This document shows, piece after piece, positions 36,422 through 45,942 of a stretch of 64,000 nucleotides of DNA (position 1 is the first letter of the stretch; the number at the start of each line of letters is the position of its first letter). The position numbers and the translations under genes are program-made. The notes beneath the pieces are model-generated. The model was not told where the DNA came from. It ran no database searches and was given only the letters and a program-made list of their open reading frames with translations. Source of the stretch: Maribacter hydrothermalis (GTDB lineage Bacteria; Bacteroidota; Bacteroidia; Flavobacteriales; Flavobacteriaceae); NCBI RefSeq assembly GCF_001913155.1, contig NZ_CP018760.1, positions 4,154,001 to 4,218,000 of the forward strand, read 5' to 3'.

Positions 36422-37411
36422 ATGATAGATTTTCCGGTCATCACATCTACCCTATCAGCCAAAGAATTAGGTGAATTTGTTATTGAACAATATAGTCTTT
36501 CTAAACAATTACAATGCAACTTGTTTAGATCAGGCATAAACCACACCTATTTTCTAACTAACAAGGAAATAAAATATGTAATAAGAGTTTATAGCCATAA
36601 ATGGAGGTCCAAGAGAGAGATTAATGCAGAATTAAAACTTCTAAAACTCTTAAAAACAAATGAAATCGCTATTTCCTATCCTTTAAAAGATCGTATTGTG
36701 CAATTTATTCAAGAAATTAACGCACCCGAGGGTATTAGGTATATAGTACTTTTTTCATTTGCCGAAGGAGAAAAACTTAGGCATATGAACCATAAAACCT
36801 TAACCTATATAGGTTCGTTAATGGGTAGGTTTCATAAATTAACTATGAATACAACAATTGAAAGAAAAACATACAATAAACAATCTTTATTAGAACAACC
36901 CTACCAGAAGCTTTTACATTTTTTCTCAAATAAATTACCAGAAATGGAGTTCATTAAAAATTTCAAAGAATCTTTTAACGACTCCGATTATACTCATTTA
37001 AATTCCGGCATTATGCATATGGATCTATGGTATGATAATATGTCGGTTGCAAATGAAAAAGAAATTACACTTTTCGATTTTGACTTTTGTGGTAATGGAA
37101 CTCAGCTTTTAGATGTTGCTTACTTTTGCAAACAGCTATTTTTTATTGAAACTGACAAGAGTGAATATGAAATAAAAGTAAAAAGATTTCTTGATGGTTA
37201 TCAAAATATTAAAACTTTATCAAAAAGTGAACTTGATTTAATTCCGGTTTTTGGGGCGTCTATTTTTATTTTTTACTTAGGTGTACAAGCACAACGATTT
37301 GACTGGTCAAATATATTTTTAACTGAAAACTACCTAAAAATGTATATCGGTAGAATCAAATCTTGGCTTTCCTATCATAATTTAAGCGAAACGCTTTCTG
37401 TTTATAAATAA
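36422..37411 (+). CDS. APH-family phosphotransferase (kinase fold)
   Basis: 329 aa. The catalytic loop is H199-M-D201-LWYD-N206 and the metal-binding Asp is D219 (or D221) in LFDFDF, as in aminoglycoside phosphotransferase, choline and homoserine kinase-like enzymes. The substrate is unknown, and this is not evidence of antibiotic resistance. It is transcribed away from the two-component operon, sharing a 223-bp spacer. Confidence 0.88.
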   Translation: MIDFPVITSTLSAKELGEFVIEQYSLSKQLQCNLFRSGINHTYFLTNKEIKYVIRVYSHKWRSKREINAELKLLKLLKTNEIAISYPLKDRIVQFIQEINAPEGIRYIVLFSFAEGEKLRHMNHKTLTYIGSLMGRFHKLTMNTTIERKTYNKQSLLEQPYQKLLHFFSNKLPEMEFIKNFKESFNDSDYTHLNSGIMHMDLWYDNMSVANEKEITLFDFDFCGNGTQLLDVAYFCKQLFFIETDKSEYEIKVKRFLDGYQNIKTLSKSELDLIPVFGASIFIFYLGVQAQRFDWSNIFLTENYLKMYIGRIKSWLSYHNLSETLSVYK

Positions 37412-37479
37412 TTTAATGTTAGTCATTTTATTGGTAGCTTTTACCTTAAATTGTTATGACTGTTCAATGCTATAGCTAT

Positions 37480-37836
37480 ATGAAAAAAGAACTAAATACC
37501 GTAGACAAGTACATTGGTAGCTTTTCCTTGGATATTCAACAAAAGCTAAAAACAGTCCGAGAACTTATTAAATTAAATGCACCAGAAGCTATTGAAAGCA
37601 TCTCATACGGAATGCCAGCATATAAATTAAATAATAAGCCGTTGGTCTATTTTGGTGGATTTGCAAATCATATTGGGTTTTATGCGACACCAACAGGGCA
37701 TCAAAAGTTTAGTAAAGAACTTTCTATCTATAAACAAGGAAAAGGTTCTGTTCAATTTCCCTTTAATCAACCTTTACCGGTAAATTTGATTACAAATATT
37801 ATCATTTTTAGAGTTTCAGAAAATAGCATTAAATAA
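37480..37836 (+). CDS. DUF1801 (YdhG-like) protein
   Basis: 118 aa from the ATG at 37480. An upstream ATG at 37456 adds 8 residues of low family likeness. The motif ESISYGMPAYKLNNKPLVYF followed by HIGFYATP is diagnostic of DUF1801, whose fold resembles frataxin-type iron chaperones. Function unproven. The SRPBCC gene starts 1 nt after its stop, so the two form an operon, a pairing seen in many bacteria. Confidence 0.88.
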   Translation: MKKELNTVDKYIGSFSLDIQQKLKTVRELIKLNAPEAIESISYGMPAYKLNNKPLVYFGGFANHIGFYATPTGHQKFSKELSIYKQGKGSVQFPFNQPLPVNLITNIIIFRVSENSIK

Positions 37837-37837
37837 T

Positions 37838-38245
37838 ATGGAGAAAATTAAAATACATACTGTCATAAAATCAGATATAAAAAAGGTTTGGGAACTTTAT
37901 ACCGACCCTAAACATATAGTAAATTGGAATTTTGCTTCTGAGGATTGGTGCTGCCCTAATGCTGAAAACAACTTAGAAGTAGGCGGGGTTTATAATGTAA
38001 GAATGGAAGCAAAAGACAAAAGTTTTGGGTTCGATATGAAAGGAATTTACACAGAAGTGGTGCCTTTTAACTATTTTGAATATGAGTTTGCAAAAAGGAG
38101 TGTACGTGTAGATTTTACAGAAATTGAGGATTCCACAAAAGTCGAAATAGTATTTGTACCAGAAACTGAAAATTCTATTGACATGCAAAAAGCTGGCTGG
38201 CAATCAATCCTTAATAACTTTAAAATTTATGTAGAAAATAATTAA
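37838..38245 (+). CDS. SRPBCC/AHSA1-domain protein
   Basis: 135 aa helix-grip protein. VIKSDIKKVWELYTDPKHIVNWN is the usual start of Aha1-type START-like domains, and the C-terminal helix contains QKAGWQSILNNF. The cavity may bind a hydrophobic ligand, unknown here. It is encoded 1 nt after the DUF1801 gene. Confidence 0.9.
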   Translation: MEKIKIHTVIKSDIKKVWELYTDPKHIVNWNFASEDWCCPNAENNLEVGGVYNVRMEAKDKSFGFDMKGIYTEVVPFNYFEYEFAKRSVRVDFTEIEDSTKVEIVFVPETENSIDMQKAGWQSILNNFKIYVENN

Positions 38246-38307
38246 AAAAGGCTTGAGTCTACTAAATAGATTCTTTATTGTTTATTATTTATTAAGCTGT
38301 TCTCAAA

Positions 38308-39312
38308 TTACCGAACTAAACGACCTGTAATATTACCACCTAGAATATTATTTACTTCATCTACTGTTGCAAAATTTACATCGCCTTCATAAGTATGTTT
38401 TAATGCACATGCTGCGCTAGCAAATTCCATTGCCTTATAATCATCATACTTTTGTAACCCGTAAATTAATCCTGCAGCGAAAGCATCTCCAGTGCCAATA
38501 CGGTCAACAACATGGGTAATATCTATATCTATTGTTTCTCTAAATTCTATGCCATTCCACATTCTAGCTCTTATTTTATGCCATGACGAATTTAAAGAAG
38601 TTCTAATTTTATCGAATACTTTTTCGATTGAAGGGAAAGCTATCATTAATTGTTTACTTGCTTCAATAAAATCTTCATTTCCATAACCAAATTCGGTACC
38701 TAAAACTTCGTTAATTTCATTTACACCGCCAATAAAAATTGTGGAGTAATTTAGAAGCTCAATTAATGCTTCTTTAGGGTCTTGCCCATATTTCCACAAT
38801 CCATTTCTGTATGTTGGATCAGCAGAAACTGCCATACCTTTTTCTCTAGCTAGCTTTAAACCTTCTTTAAGAATTTCGAAAGAATTTTTAGATAGTGCTG
38901 GTGTTATACCCGTCCAATGCATCCATTCACCATCTTCTAATGCATTCTCCCAATTTACTTTTGGTGGGTCTATTTCTGAAAATGCAGAATGCGAGCGGTT
39001 ATAAGAAATCATACTTGGTCTTATTACAGCGCCTACTTCTAAAAAATATACACCTAAAGGGCGTTTTGACCTTATTATTGAAGTAGTATCAACGCCAAAT
39101 TTACGAATGTATGTTAGGGCTGTATCCCCTATAAAATCATCTGAAACAGCACTTATATGTTTAACATTTCCTCCAAAATTAGCTATAGAAATACCTACGT
39201 TCAACTCCGTACCTCCAAAATAAAATTCAACAATATTAGATTGAATAAACTTTTTATTTCCTCTAGGTGAAATTCGCATTAATACCTCGCCGAATGTAAT
39301 AATCTGACCCAT
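38308..39312 (-). CDS. kdgK: 2-Keto-3-deoxygluconate kinase (PfkB family)
   Basis: 334 aa. PfkB signatures GGTELNVGISIANFGG at the N-terminus and DRIGTGDAFAAGLIYG at the C-terminus with catalytic D276. The start ITFGEVLMRISPRGNKKF resembles KDG kinases from uronate/alginate catabolism in marine Flavobacteriia. It phosphorylates KDG to KDPG for cleavage by an aldolase. No aldolase or uronate genes are adjacent, so the specific call rests on likeness; another sugar kinase is possible. Confidence 0.78.
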   Translation of the reverse strand: MGQIITFGEVLMRISPRGNKKFIQSNIVEFYFGGTELNVGISIANFGGNVKHISAVSDDFIGDTALTYIRKFGVDTTSIIRSKRPLGVYFLEVGAVIRPSMISYNRSHSAFSEIDPPKVNWENALEDGEWMHWTGITPALSKNSFEILKEGLKLAREKGMAVSADPTYRNGLWKYGQDPKEALIELLNYSTIFIGGVNEINEVLGTEFGYGNEDFIEASKQLMIAFPSIEKVFDKIRTSLNSSWHKIRARMWNGIEFRETIDIDITHVVDRIGTGDAFAAGLIYGLQKYDDYKAMEFASAACALKHTYEGDVNFATVDEVNNILGGNITGRLVR

Positions 39313-39619
39313 TATATAATTTTAAGCCTAAAATACCTAATGACTAACAAATAACAACTTCTAATTAAAAAAGTTTTCTGCACTACCCTTCAAAAACTAA
39401 GATTTGTAACTTAAAAATCTTATTTGGCAATAAAAATATAAATGGTAAGCTTGTCATTAAATATCGTATTATAATATATAATTTTACTTACATTACAATT
39501 AAATCAATGATTATAAATTATCAGGCAATATTTTTTTCTTAGTTTCAATTACCTATCCTAACTGAGTTTTATTTTCAATATGAAAACCTAATAATAGTTA
39601 TTTTAAAAAGTACTGAAAA
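39313..39619. other. 307-bp AT-rich intergenic region
   Basis: Lies between divergent kdgK and a GyrI-like gene. No coding frame, RNA fold or strong -7 match was found. It presumably contains both promoters. Confidence 0.5.
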
Positions 39620-40249
39620 ATGCAAGTAAAACATGAATGGCGAAAAAAAGAAAAGTCAATTTACCTGCCTAAAACTAAACCAGAGTTGATTACCATACCA
39701 GAATATCAATTTATTACTTTACATGGCCAAGGAAATCCAAATAGCGATTATTTTAACGAACACATTCAGGCATTGTATAGTGTCTCCTACGCCATTAAAA
39801 TGACGCTTAAAAAATTATCAAATACTCCTGAAAATTATAAAGACTGGACCGTTTATCCATTGGAAGGAATATGGGATATTACTGAAAAGGAAAAACAAAA
39901 TTTCAAAGGCAAAATTAATAAAGATGAATTAGTTTTTGATCTAATGATACGACAACCCAGTTTTGTGAATGAGTCTTTTTTTAATGAAATGTTAGAATTG
40001 ACAAAAAAGAAAAAACCGCAAAAGCTTTTAAACAAATTACACTTCAAAACAATTAATGAAGGTCCTTCTATACAAATGTTGCACATTGGTAGTTATAACA
40101 ATGAAAAGGAATCATTTATAAAAATGGAAGCTTATGCTGAAAGTCTGGGTCTCCTACGTAAATCAAAAATTCATAAAGAAATATATCTTTCTGATTTTAG
40201 AAAAGTAGATGAAGCCAAATTGAAAACCATTTTGCGTTTTCAAGTGTAA
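39620..40249 (+). CDS. GyrI-like small-molecule-binding protein
   Basis: 209 aa. The start with LITIPEYQFITLHGQGNPNS and later PSIQMLHIGSYNNEKESF are features of the stand-alone GyrI-like (SHS2/bacterial transcription effector) domain. No DNA-binding region. These proteins bind or hydrolyse small lipophilic compounds in some organisms; the ligand is unknown here. Isolated gene. Confidence 0.82.
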   Translation: MQVKHEWRKKEKSIYLPKTKPELITIPEYQFITLHGQGNPNSDYFNEHIQALYSVSYAIKMTLKKLSNTPENYKDWTVYPLEGIWDITEKEKQNFKGKINKDELVFDLMIRQPSFVNESFFNEMLELTKKKKPQKLLNKLHFKTINEGPSIQMLHIGSYNNEKESFIKMEAYAESLGLLRKSKIHKEIYLSDFRKVDEAKLKTILRFQV

Positions 40250-40333
40250 ACAATTTTATTTAAAATTTCTTATTTAAAAATACCGTAATTTATTAACTAC
40301 TAGGATTCTTGTTCTATTAAATAAATAGATAAA

Positions 40334-40341
40334 TATCTTTG
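40334..40341 (+). promoter_or_regulatory. -7 promoter element for alpha/beta hydrolase gene
   Basis: TATCTTTG, with TTG at 40309-40311 22 bp upstream, 33 bp before the ATG. A good Bacteroidota promoter. Confidence 0.6.
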
Positions 40342-40374
40342 CAACTTACTTCCAATTTTTTTTAAACCATATCG

Positions 40375-41415
40375 ATGAAAACCAAATTCTTTATTATGTT
40401 TTATTTCTGGTTGAGTTGTATTTCATTGTTCAGTCAAGATAAAATTAAAGAAGAGCGCTTTTTATCTATAGGTGGAATAGAACAATGGATTACAATAAAG
40501 GGCGAAAACTTAAAAAACCCAGTAATATTATTTATTCACGGAGGACCAGGTAGTACACTAAGTCATTATAAAGAAAATATTTTTAGTGAATGGTCCAAAG
40601 AATTTACAATCGTACACTGGGATCAACGAGGTGCTGGAAAAACATTTGGTAAAAACGCCCCAAATGAAATTAATGAGGAGTTTTATTTAAATAATCCGCT
40701 AGAAGTTGAGAAAATGACCGATGATGGAATTGAACTTGCCCAACACCTTATAAAGTATCTAAATAAAAGAAAAATTATAATTGTTGGAACCTCATGGGGA
40801 TCTATACTAGCTACCAAAATGGTTTTAAAACAACCCGAACTATTTCATGCTTATATTGGTCATGCCCAGTTTGTTAATTTCTCTAACAATGTAGAAAATG
40901 CCTATTCTAAAGTACTTGAATTGGCTGAAAAAAATATAGATAGTACAATAATTGAAAAGCTAATAACTTTAGGCAAACCTCCTTATACCAAAGCTAAAAA
41001 TTATGGACAGTTATTTAAAATGATTAAAAAGTATGAAAAAGAGACTTCAAAAGAAATACCTACATCTTGGTGGCAAATAGCACCAACTTATGATAATAAT
41101 AAAGATAGTAGAGACAGATATAATGGTGATGATTACTCCTTTCTAAATTTTGTAGGTGATCAGCAGATTGGTATTAAATCAATGGTTTCTGAAATCAACT
41201 TTATAAAAAATGGACTAACATTTCATCTACCTGTTATAATGGTTCAGGGAGAAAATGACATTCTTACCTCACAAGAGTTGAATAAACCTTATTTTGAAAA
41301 ATTAAGAGCCCCTAGAAAAGAATATCATATGGTACAAAATGCAGCTCATGGTTTTGATCAAGCTGTTATAAAAAATCTATACAACGTAATACTAGATCTA
41401 AGGGTTCAAAATTAA
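40375..41415 (+). CDS. Exported alpha/beta hydrolase (prolyl-iminopeptidase-like)
   Basis: 346 aa. A signal peptide covers about residues 1-21 (FWLSCISLFSQ). The oxyanion motif HGGPGST is followed by WDQRGAGKT, typical of the proline iminopeptidase clan. Catalytic triad: S140 (GTSWGS), an Asp in GENDILTS, and H325 (NAAHGFD). The substrate (peptide or ester) is uncertain. Likely periplasmic. Confidence 0.85.
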   Translation: MKTKFFIMFYFWLSCISLFSQDKIKEERFLSIGGIEQWITIKGENLKNPVILFIHGGPGSTLSHYKENIFSEWSKEFTIVHWDQRGAGKTFGKNAPNEINEEFYLNNPLEVEKMTDDGIELAQHLIKYLNKRKIIIVGTSWGSILATKMVLKQPELFHAYIGHAQFVNFSNNVENAYSKVLELAEKNIDSTIIEKLITLGKPPYTKAKNYGQLFKMIKKYEKETSKEIPTSWWQIAPTYDNNKDSRDRYNGDDYSFLNFVGDQQIGIKSMVSEINFIKNGLTFHLPVIMVQGENDILTSQELNKPYFEKLRAPRKEYHMVQNAAHGFDQAVIKNLYNVILDLRVQN

Positions 41416-41442
41416 TTTAAAAAATAAAATACAATAAGAGCT

Positions 41443-41973
41443 TTATTTTTCACTTTTCTCACCAACGAAATGATCACTCTTATTTTTAAAAAGTATGTTG
41501 AATGTGGTTAAACTGCCATAAATACGAGTAATATATTGTTGTAAGTCTATCTTTTCTTGATCATCTAAATTTTTACTTGAGTTTATTTTCTGTTCCATTA
41601 CCCTTATACGGTCACGAACCATTACAATTTTATGAAAAAAGGTGTTTATAGGAATTTCTTTATTGCTAATTCCTGCCTCACCAGGCTGTAATATAAGATT
41701 ACCTCCTTTCCATTTATCCGCTATTGCTACACGTTGTGTAGTATCACTCCATTTTTGAAGAATAGCAACTAAAGAACTTTCTACATCAAAGAAACTTACA
41801 GTATCCACCTCTCCTTCAACTGCTTCAATAACTTCAAAATCACTATTTATCTCAATAGTTTCGAGACCTTTGTCCATAAAGGTAACCCAATATTGATTTG
41901 AAGAAACGTTAGTAATTACACCTTTTCCAAGCTCGTTATGAGAAATTCTTGACCCTATTCCTAGTACTTTCAT
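41443..41973 (-). CDS. Conserved protein of unknown function
   Basis: 176 aa, soluble. The first about 55 residues form an SH3/Tudor-like beta-barrel pattern (GSRISHNELGKGVITNVSSNQYWVTFMDKG) as in helicase-associated or KOW-like domains; the rest is helical and charged. I know no function. Convergent with the hydrolase gene. Confidence 0.65.
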   Translation of the reverse strand: MKVLGIGSRISHNELGKGVITNVSSNQYWVTFMDKGLETIEINSDFEVIEAVEGEVDTVSFFDVESSLVAILQKWSDTTQRVAIADKWKGGNLILQPGEAGISNKEIPINTFFHKIVMVRDRIRVMEQKINSSKNLDDQEKIDLQQYITRIYGSLTTFNILFKNKSDHFVGEKSEK

Positions 41974-42146
41974 TATATTATTAATTAGTTATTCTGCTAA
42001 TTTAGACGCTGTTTTAATCATCTGCAAAACGATTTAAGATTATTAAAGAATAATGTTTGTAACAAATACTGTTTTGCAATCTTATTAACTTCATGTACAT
42101 TTAAAGAGTCGATTTTAATTTCCTTTTTAACTTGAAATACTACTTT

Positions 42147-43181
42147 ATGAAAAACATTATAACATTATTAATTTTCTGTTTCTTATTCTCTTGTGCAGAG
42201 AAAAAAAAAGAAGTTTTAGAACAACCACCTATTAAATTAAAAGCATTGATAATTGATGGTCAAAACAATCATTATGTATGGCCAAAAACTACAATGATGA
42301 TGAAAGATTATTTAGAACAAACTAATCTTTTTGAAGTGGATGTAAAACGTACAGATTCTGTTTATTTAGGTATTAAATACAAGAAATCTAGACCTGAAGC
42401 GTATAATTATTTTATTGAAACCTACCCGTTAACAGATAAAACATATCCACTCTCAGAAAGTCCAATAAAAACCTCTGACTTTTCTATCAATTTTAATGAC
42501 TACGACGTGGTAATTTCCAATTTAGGGGCTGAATCTCCGTTATGGCCAGAAAAAACTAGAAAGGATTTTGAAAATTATATGAAAAATGGCGGTGGATTCG
42601 TTGTTATACATGCTGCCAATAACGCTTGGGGAGATTGGGAAGAATTTAATAAAATGATTGGTCTGGGTGCTTGGGGAGGCAGAGATGAAAGCTCAGGCCC
42701 CTATGTTTATTATAATGATGCTGGCGAATTAATTGAAGATAATTCAGAAGGGGTTTGCGGTTCTCATGGACTTGAAAATGAATTTCAATTAACGACAAGA
42801 GCCCTAGAACACCCAATTATGAAAGGTTTACCAAATAAATGGTTACATACGCCCGATGAATTATACGAACGTATGAGGGGACCTTTTGAAAATGCTACTA
42901 TTTTGGCTACTGCTTTTGCCGATGTTGAAAAAAATGCACCACCATGGGACCCTACCATAAAAGGTCTTGGCCAACATGTACCACAACTAATGGCAATTAA
43001 TTACGGAAAGGGAAGGGTTTTCCATTCTACTTTAGGCCATTTTGATTATTCGATGGAATGCGCTGGTTTTATAACAACTTTACAACGTGGTACCGAATGG
43101 GCAGCAACAGGTGCTGTAACCCAAGAAATCCCAAAAGATTTCCCTACGGAGGACGTAACGTCTTCTAGAAATTGGAAATAA
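42147..43181 (+). CDS. ThuA-domain lipoprotein
   Basis: 344 aa from the ATG at 42147; a TTG 15 nt upstream adds residues before the signal peptide and is less likely. The lipobox LFSC defines an SPII lipoprotein. The ThuA/trehalose-utilisation, glutamine-amidotransferase-like fold includes IIDGQNNHYVW, GGGFVVIHAANNAWGDW and LGHFDYSM near the C-terminus. The ThuA role is poorly known; in Bacteroidota it is associated with carbohydrate loci. No partner genes nearby. Confidence 0.85.
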   Translation: MKNIITLLIFCFLFSCAEKKKEVLEQPPIKLKALIIDGQNNHYVWPKTTMMMKDYLEQTNLFEVDVKRTDSVYLGIKYKKSRPEAYNYFIETYPLTDKTYPLSESPIKTSDFSINFNDYDVVISNLGAESPLWPEKTRKDFENYMKNGGGFVVIHAANNAWGDWEEFNKMIGLGAWGGRDESSGPYVYYNDAGELIEDNSEGVCGSHGLENEFQLTTRALEHPIMKGLPNKWLHTPDELYERMRGPFENATILATAFADVEKNAPPWDPTIKGLGQHVPQLMAINYGKGRVFHSTLGHFDYSMECAGFITTLQRGTEWAATGAVTQEIPKDFPTEDVTSSRNWK

Positions 43182-43194
43182 GATTAGTAAATCT

Positions 43195-43662
43195 TTATTC
43201 CGTTTTTGTGTCACAATCGTCTTTTCTTCGGGTATCAATGAGATATATAATTTTCCATGCGCTTTCAACTTTTAATAGTTGAAAAGAATTTACCCCGCAG
43301 TGATGAAATTTATTATTTAACCAAAATTCATATGGTGTCCAAGCATTGGCCATTGTACCATCTATTTGTATAGAAAAATCTGTAATCCGTTCTTGAAAGG
43401 CAATAGAATCTGGTATGCTGATAATCGATTTTAAAAAATCATTAAAATCTTCATTCTTTAAGATTGATTTCCCTTCTTTATCCAAACTAATAGTTTGTAA
43501 CACTACCGGAGAATAAGTGGTATTTTTTATGGCTATTGAATCTTGAGCATGAAAGGCACTAAAAAAATCTACAATAGTTTGCTTTACTTTTTGCTCTTCC
43601 TCAGACTGTGCCAAGACCGAAATAGTTAATAAACAAAAGATTAAAAACAGTATATTTTTCAT
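43195..43662 (-). CDS. Exported NTF2-like (SnoaL) fold protein
   Basis: 155 aa. The start is set at 43662 (an ATG 6 nt upstream is equally possible), because the longer reading from 43698 places ten residues before the signal peptide. Signal peptide about 1-18 ending in LAQ. The mature protein has the pattern of nuclear-transport-factor-2-like domains (IVDFFSAFHAQDSIAIKNTT and AWTPYEFWLNNKFHHCGVNSFQL). No catalytic function predicted. Convergent with the ThuA gene. Confidence 0.72.
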   Translation of the reverse strand: MKNILFLIFCLLTISVLAQSEEEQKVKQTIVDFFSAFHAQDSIAIKNTTYSPVVLQTISLDKEGKSILKNEDFNDFLKSIISIPDSIAFQERITDFSIQIDGTMANAWTPYEFWLNNKFHHCGVNSFQLLKVESAWKIIYLIDTRRKDDCDTKTE

Positions 43663-43791
43663 AATCATGGTTTTATTTACTATTCTAAAATTAGACAAAT
43701 AGTTTATAATTTAACCTAAAAGCCTTTTTATATAATCCTCATTATTCTCATAAAACTCCTTACTTTTATAGCACTTAATCAAAAACAAACT

Positions 43792-44610
43792 ATGTCTACA
43801 GCAAAGAAAGAATATAAAAGAGTTACAGTAAAATCATTAGTGGATATGAAAAAGAATGGAGAGAAAATCTCCATGCTAACTGCTTATGATTTTTCTATGG
43901 CGAAAATTGTTGATGCTGCAAAAGTTGATGTTATTTTAGTAGGTGACTCTGCTAGTAATGTTATGGCTGGTCACGAAACTACTTTACCTATTACTTTAGA
44001 CCAAATGATATACCATGCCTCATCTGTTATTAGAGCTGTCGAACGAGCTTTAGTAGTCGTTGATCTACCTTTTGGAAGCTACCAAAGCGACCCAAAAGAG
44101 GCTTTACGGTCAGCAATTAGAATAATGAAAGAAAGTGGCGCCCATGCAGTAAAACTTGAAGGTGGTGCAGAAATCAAAGAATCAGTAAAAAGAATTTTAG
44201 CTGCAGGTATACCCGTAATGGGCCATTTAGGATTAACGCCACAATCTATCTATAAATTTGGCACATATACCGTTCGCGCTAAAGAAGAGGAAGAAGCAGA
44301 ACAATTGATAGAAGATGCCAAATTACTAGAGAAACTAGGCTGTTTTGGTATAGTATTAGAAAAAATCCCTGCAAGATTAACCAAAAGTGTTTCTGAAAGC
44401 TTAACTATACCTACCATTGGAATTGGAGGCGGAAAATATGCAGACGGACAAGTATTAGTGGTACACGATTTATTAGGCATGACGCATGAATTTAACCCAC
44501 GTTTTTTACGCCGTTATATGAATCTTTACGAAGAAATGGGAAATGCAATTTCTAATTACGTAAGTGATGTAAAAAGTCAAGATTTCCCTAATGATGACGA
44601 ACAGTATTAA
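43792..44610 (+). CDS. panB: 3-Methyl-2-oxobutanoate hydroxymethyltransferase
   Basis: 272 aa, full length. It makes ketopantoate from 2-oxoisovalerate and methylene-tetrahydrofolate, first step to pantothenate. Motifs: [29 protein letters not shown] near the N-terminus (metal-binding Asp), KLEGGAE (about 122) and IPTIGIGGG (about 203). No other pan gene nearby. Confidence 0.97.
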   Translation: MSTAKKEYKRVTVKSLVDMKKNGEKISMLTAYDFSMAKIVDAAKVDVILVGDSASNVMAGHETTLPITLDQMIYHASSVIRAVERALVVVDLPFGSYQSDPKEALRSAIRIMKESGAHAVKLEGGAEIKESVKRILAAGIPVMGHLGLTPQSIYKFGTYTVRAKEEEEAEQLIEDAKLLEKLGCFGIVLEKIPARLTKSVSESLTIPTIGIGGGKYADGQVLVVHDLLGMTHEFNPRFLRRYMNLYEEMGNAISNYVSDVKSQDFPNDDEQY

Positions 44611-44678
44611 TTGATTTATAATAAGCAAAGTGCAAATGCATTAATCTAATAAAAACAGGTTTGTAATTCACCCCTAAT

Positions 44679-45377
44679 TTGTCAAAAAAAGAACATTCTA
44701 CCGTAGATAATCTTCAAGTATTGTTTGAGGATAACCATTTAATAATTGTCAATAAACGACCTGGCGATATTGTACAAGGTGACAAAACGGGTGACCAGCC
44801 TTTGAGCGACACCGTAAAAGCTTTTATTAAAAGAAAGTACAACAAGCCTGGCAACGTGTATTTAGGGGTCGTTCATCGATTGGACCGCCCAACATCTGGT
44901 ATTGTTGTATTTGCAAAAACATCCAAAGCCTTGCCAAGATTAAATAAAATGTTTGCGGAGAAAAATGCTAAAAAAACATATTGGGCCATTGTAAAAAATA
45001 TGCCAAGTGATCCCGAAAAAAGACTTGTTCATTGGATGAAACGAAATACAAAGCAAAATAAATCTTATGCTAATACAAATGAAGTCCCCGATAGTAAAAA
45101 AGCAATTTTAACTTATAGAGTTATGCGAAAATTGCATAATTACTACCTTCTAGAAATAGATTTAGAAACAGGCAGGCACCATCAAATACGTTCGCAACTG
45201 ACTGCAATTGGCTGTCCTATTAAAGGAGACTTAAAATACGGATTTAACAGAAGTAATGCTGATGGCAGTATTCATTTACATGCCCGAAAATTAAAACTTA
45301 CACATCCTGTTAATAAAGAACCTTTAGAAATTTTGGCTCCACTACCAAATGACCCTATTTGGAATGCATGTCTTTAA
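44679..45377 (+). CDS. RluA-family pseudouridine synthase
   Basis: 232 aa from a TTG start, the only usable start before conserved sequence. The catalytic Asp is D69 in HRLDRPTSG, and the family segment ETGRHHQIRSQL is present near residue 163. The N-terminal S4 domain common in RluD is absent, as in RluA-type enzymes. The target is an rRNA or tRNA uridine, not specified by sequence. It overlaps no gene and is followed 31 nt later by the DUF4252 lipoprotein. Confidence 0.9.
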   Translation: MSKKEHSTVDNLQVLFEDNHLIIVNKRPGDIVQGDKTGDQPLSDTVKAFIKRKYNKPGNVYLGVVHRLDRPTSGIVVFAKTSKALPRLNKMFAEKNAKKTYWAIVKNMPSDPEKRLVHWMKRNTKQNKSYANTNEVPDSKKAILTYRVMRKLHNYYLLEIDLETGRHHQIRSQLTAIGCPIKGDLKYGFNRSNADGSIHLHARKLKLTHPVNKEPLEILAPLPNDPIWNACL

Positions 45378-45408
45378 TTTTACTACATTTAAAGTAAACA
45401 CTATAACC

Positions 45409-45939
45409 ATGATAAAGAAAATAGTTGTCTTTTACATATTAGTATCTCTAAGCTCTTGCAGTAGCTACAACTCTATTGATACTTTTTATAACGCACATAA
45501 AAATGATAACCAGGTAACTGCGGTAAGAGTTCCACAATTTATGTTAAGCATGATTAGCGAAATTTCTCCTGAAATGCAGGCTTTGGTTGGCAACACAAAA
45601 GACCTAAGATATATGCAGTTCCCTAGTGCAACATCTAGCAAAACGCAACTTCTTAATCAACAGATGAATGGTATCACCGGAAATTCATTCATAGAGGTTT
45701 TTAGAAAAAATGACGAATTAAAGCGAAATGTAGTTTCTATTCGTGAAAAAAAGAATTCGGTAAAAGAAATATTGATTTACAATAATGATAACCAAACAGG
45801 CTCCTTTTTATATTTTAATGGTGATTTTGATCCAGCTAAGGTTCGCGAAATGGCTAAAAATGAGCAATTTACAAAAATGGGTAACCATATAATATCTCAA
45901 TTTGGTGCTAGTACACCAGGTATAAATTCGCAAAACTAA
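45409..45939 (+). CDS. DUF4252 lipoprotein
   Basis: 176 aa from the ATG at 45409; reading from 45349 adds 20 residues that overlap the end of the pseudouridine synthase gene and precede the signal peptide. The lipobox LSSC marks an SPII lipoprotein. The body (MLSMISEISPEMQALVGNTKDLRYMQF) is typical of DUF4252 proteins of Bacteroidota. Function unknown. Confidence 0.82.
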   Translation: MIKKIVVFYILVSLSSCSSYNSIDTFYNAHKNDNQVTAVRVPQFMLSMISEISPEMQALVGNTKDLRYMQFPSATSSKTQLLNQQMNGITGNSFIEVFRKNDELKRNVVSIREKKNSVKEILIYNNDNQTGSFLYFNGDFDPAKVREMAKNEQFTKMGNHIISQFGASTPGINSQN

Positions 45940-45942
45940 GTT

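Noticed and set aside
36422..37411. Aminoglycoside resistance kinase.
   Set aside because: The APH fold is shared by many metabolic kinases, and there is no resistance-gene context; substrate left open.
41420..41450. A/T-rich stem (AAAAATAAA / TTTATTTTT) between convergent genes as a terminator.
   Set aside because: Only A-T pairs, a long loop and overlap with the stop codon of the minus-strand gene; too weak.
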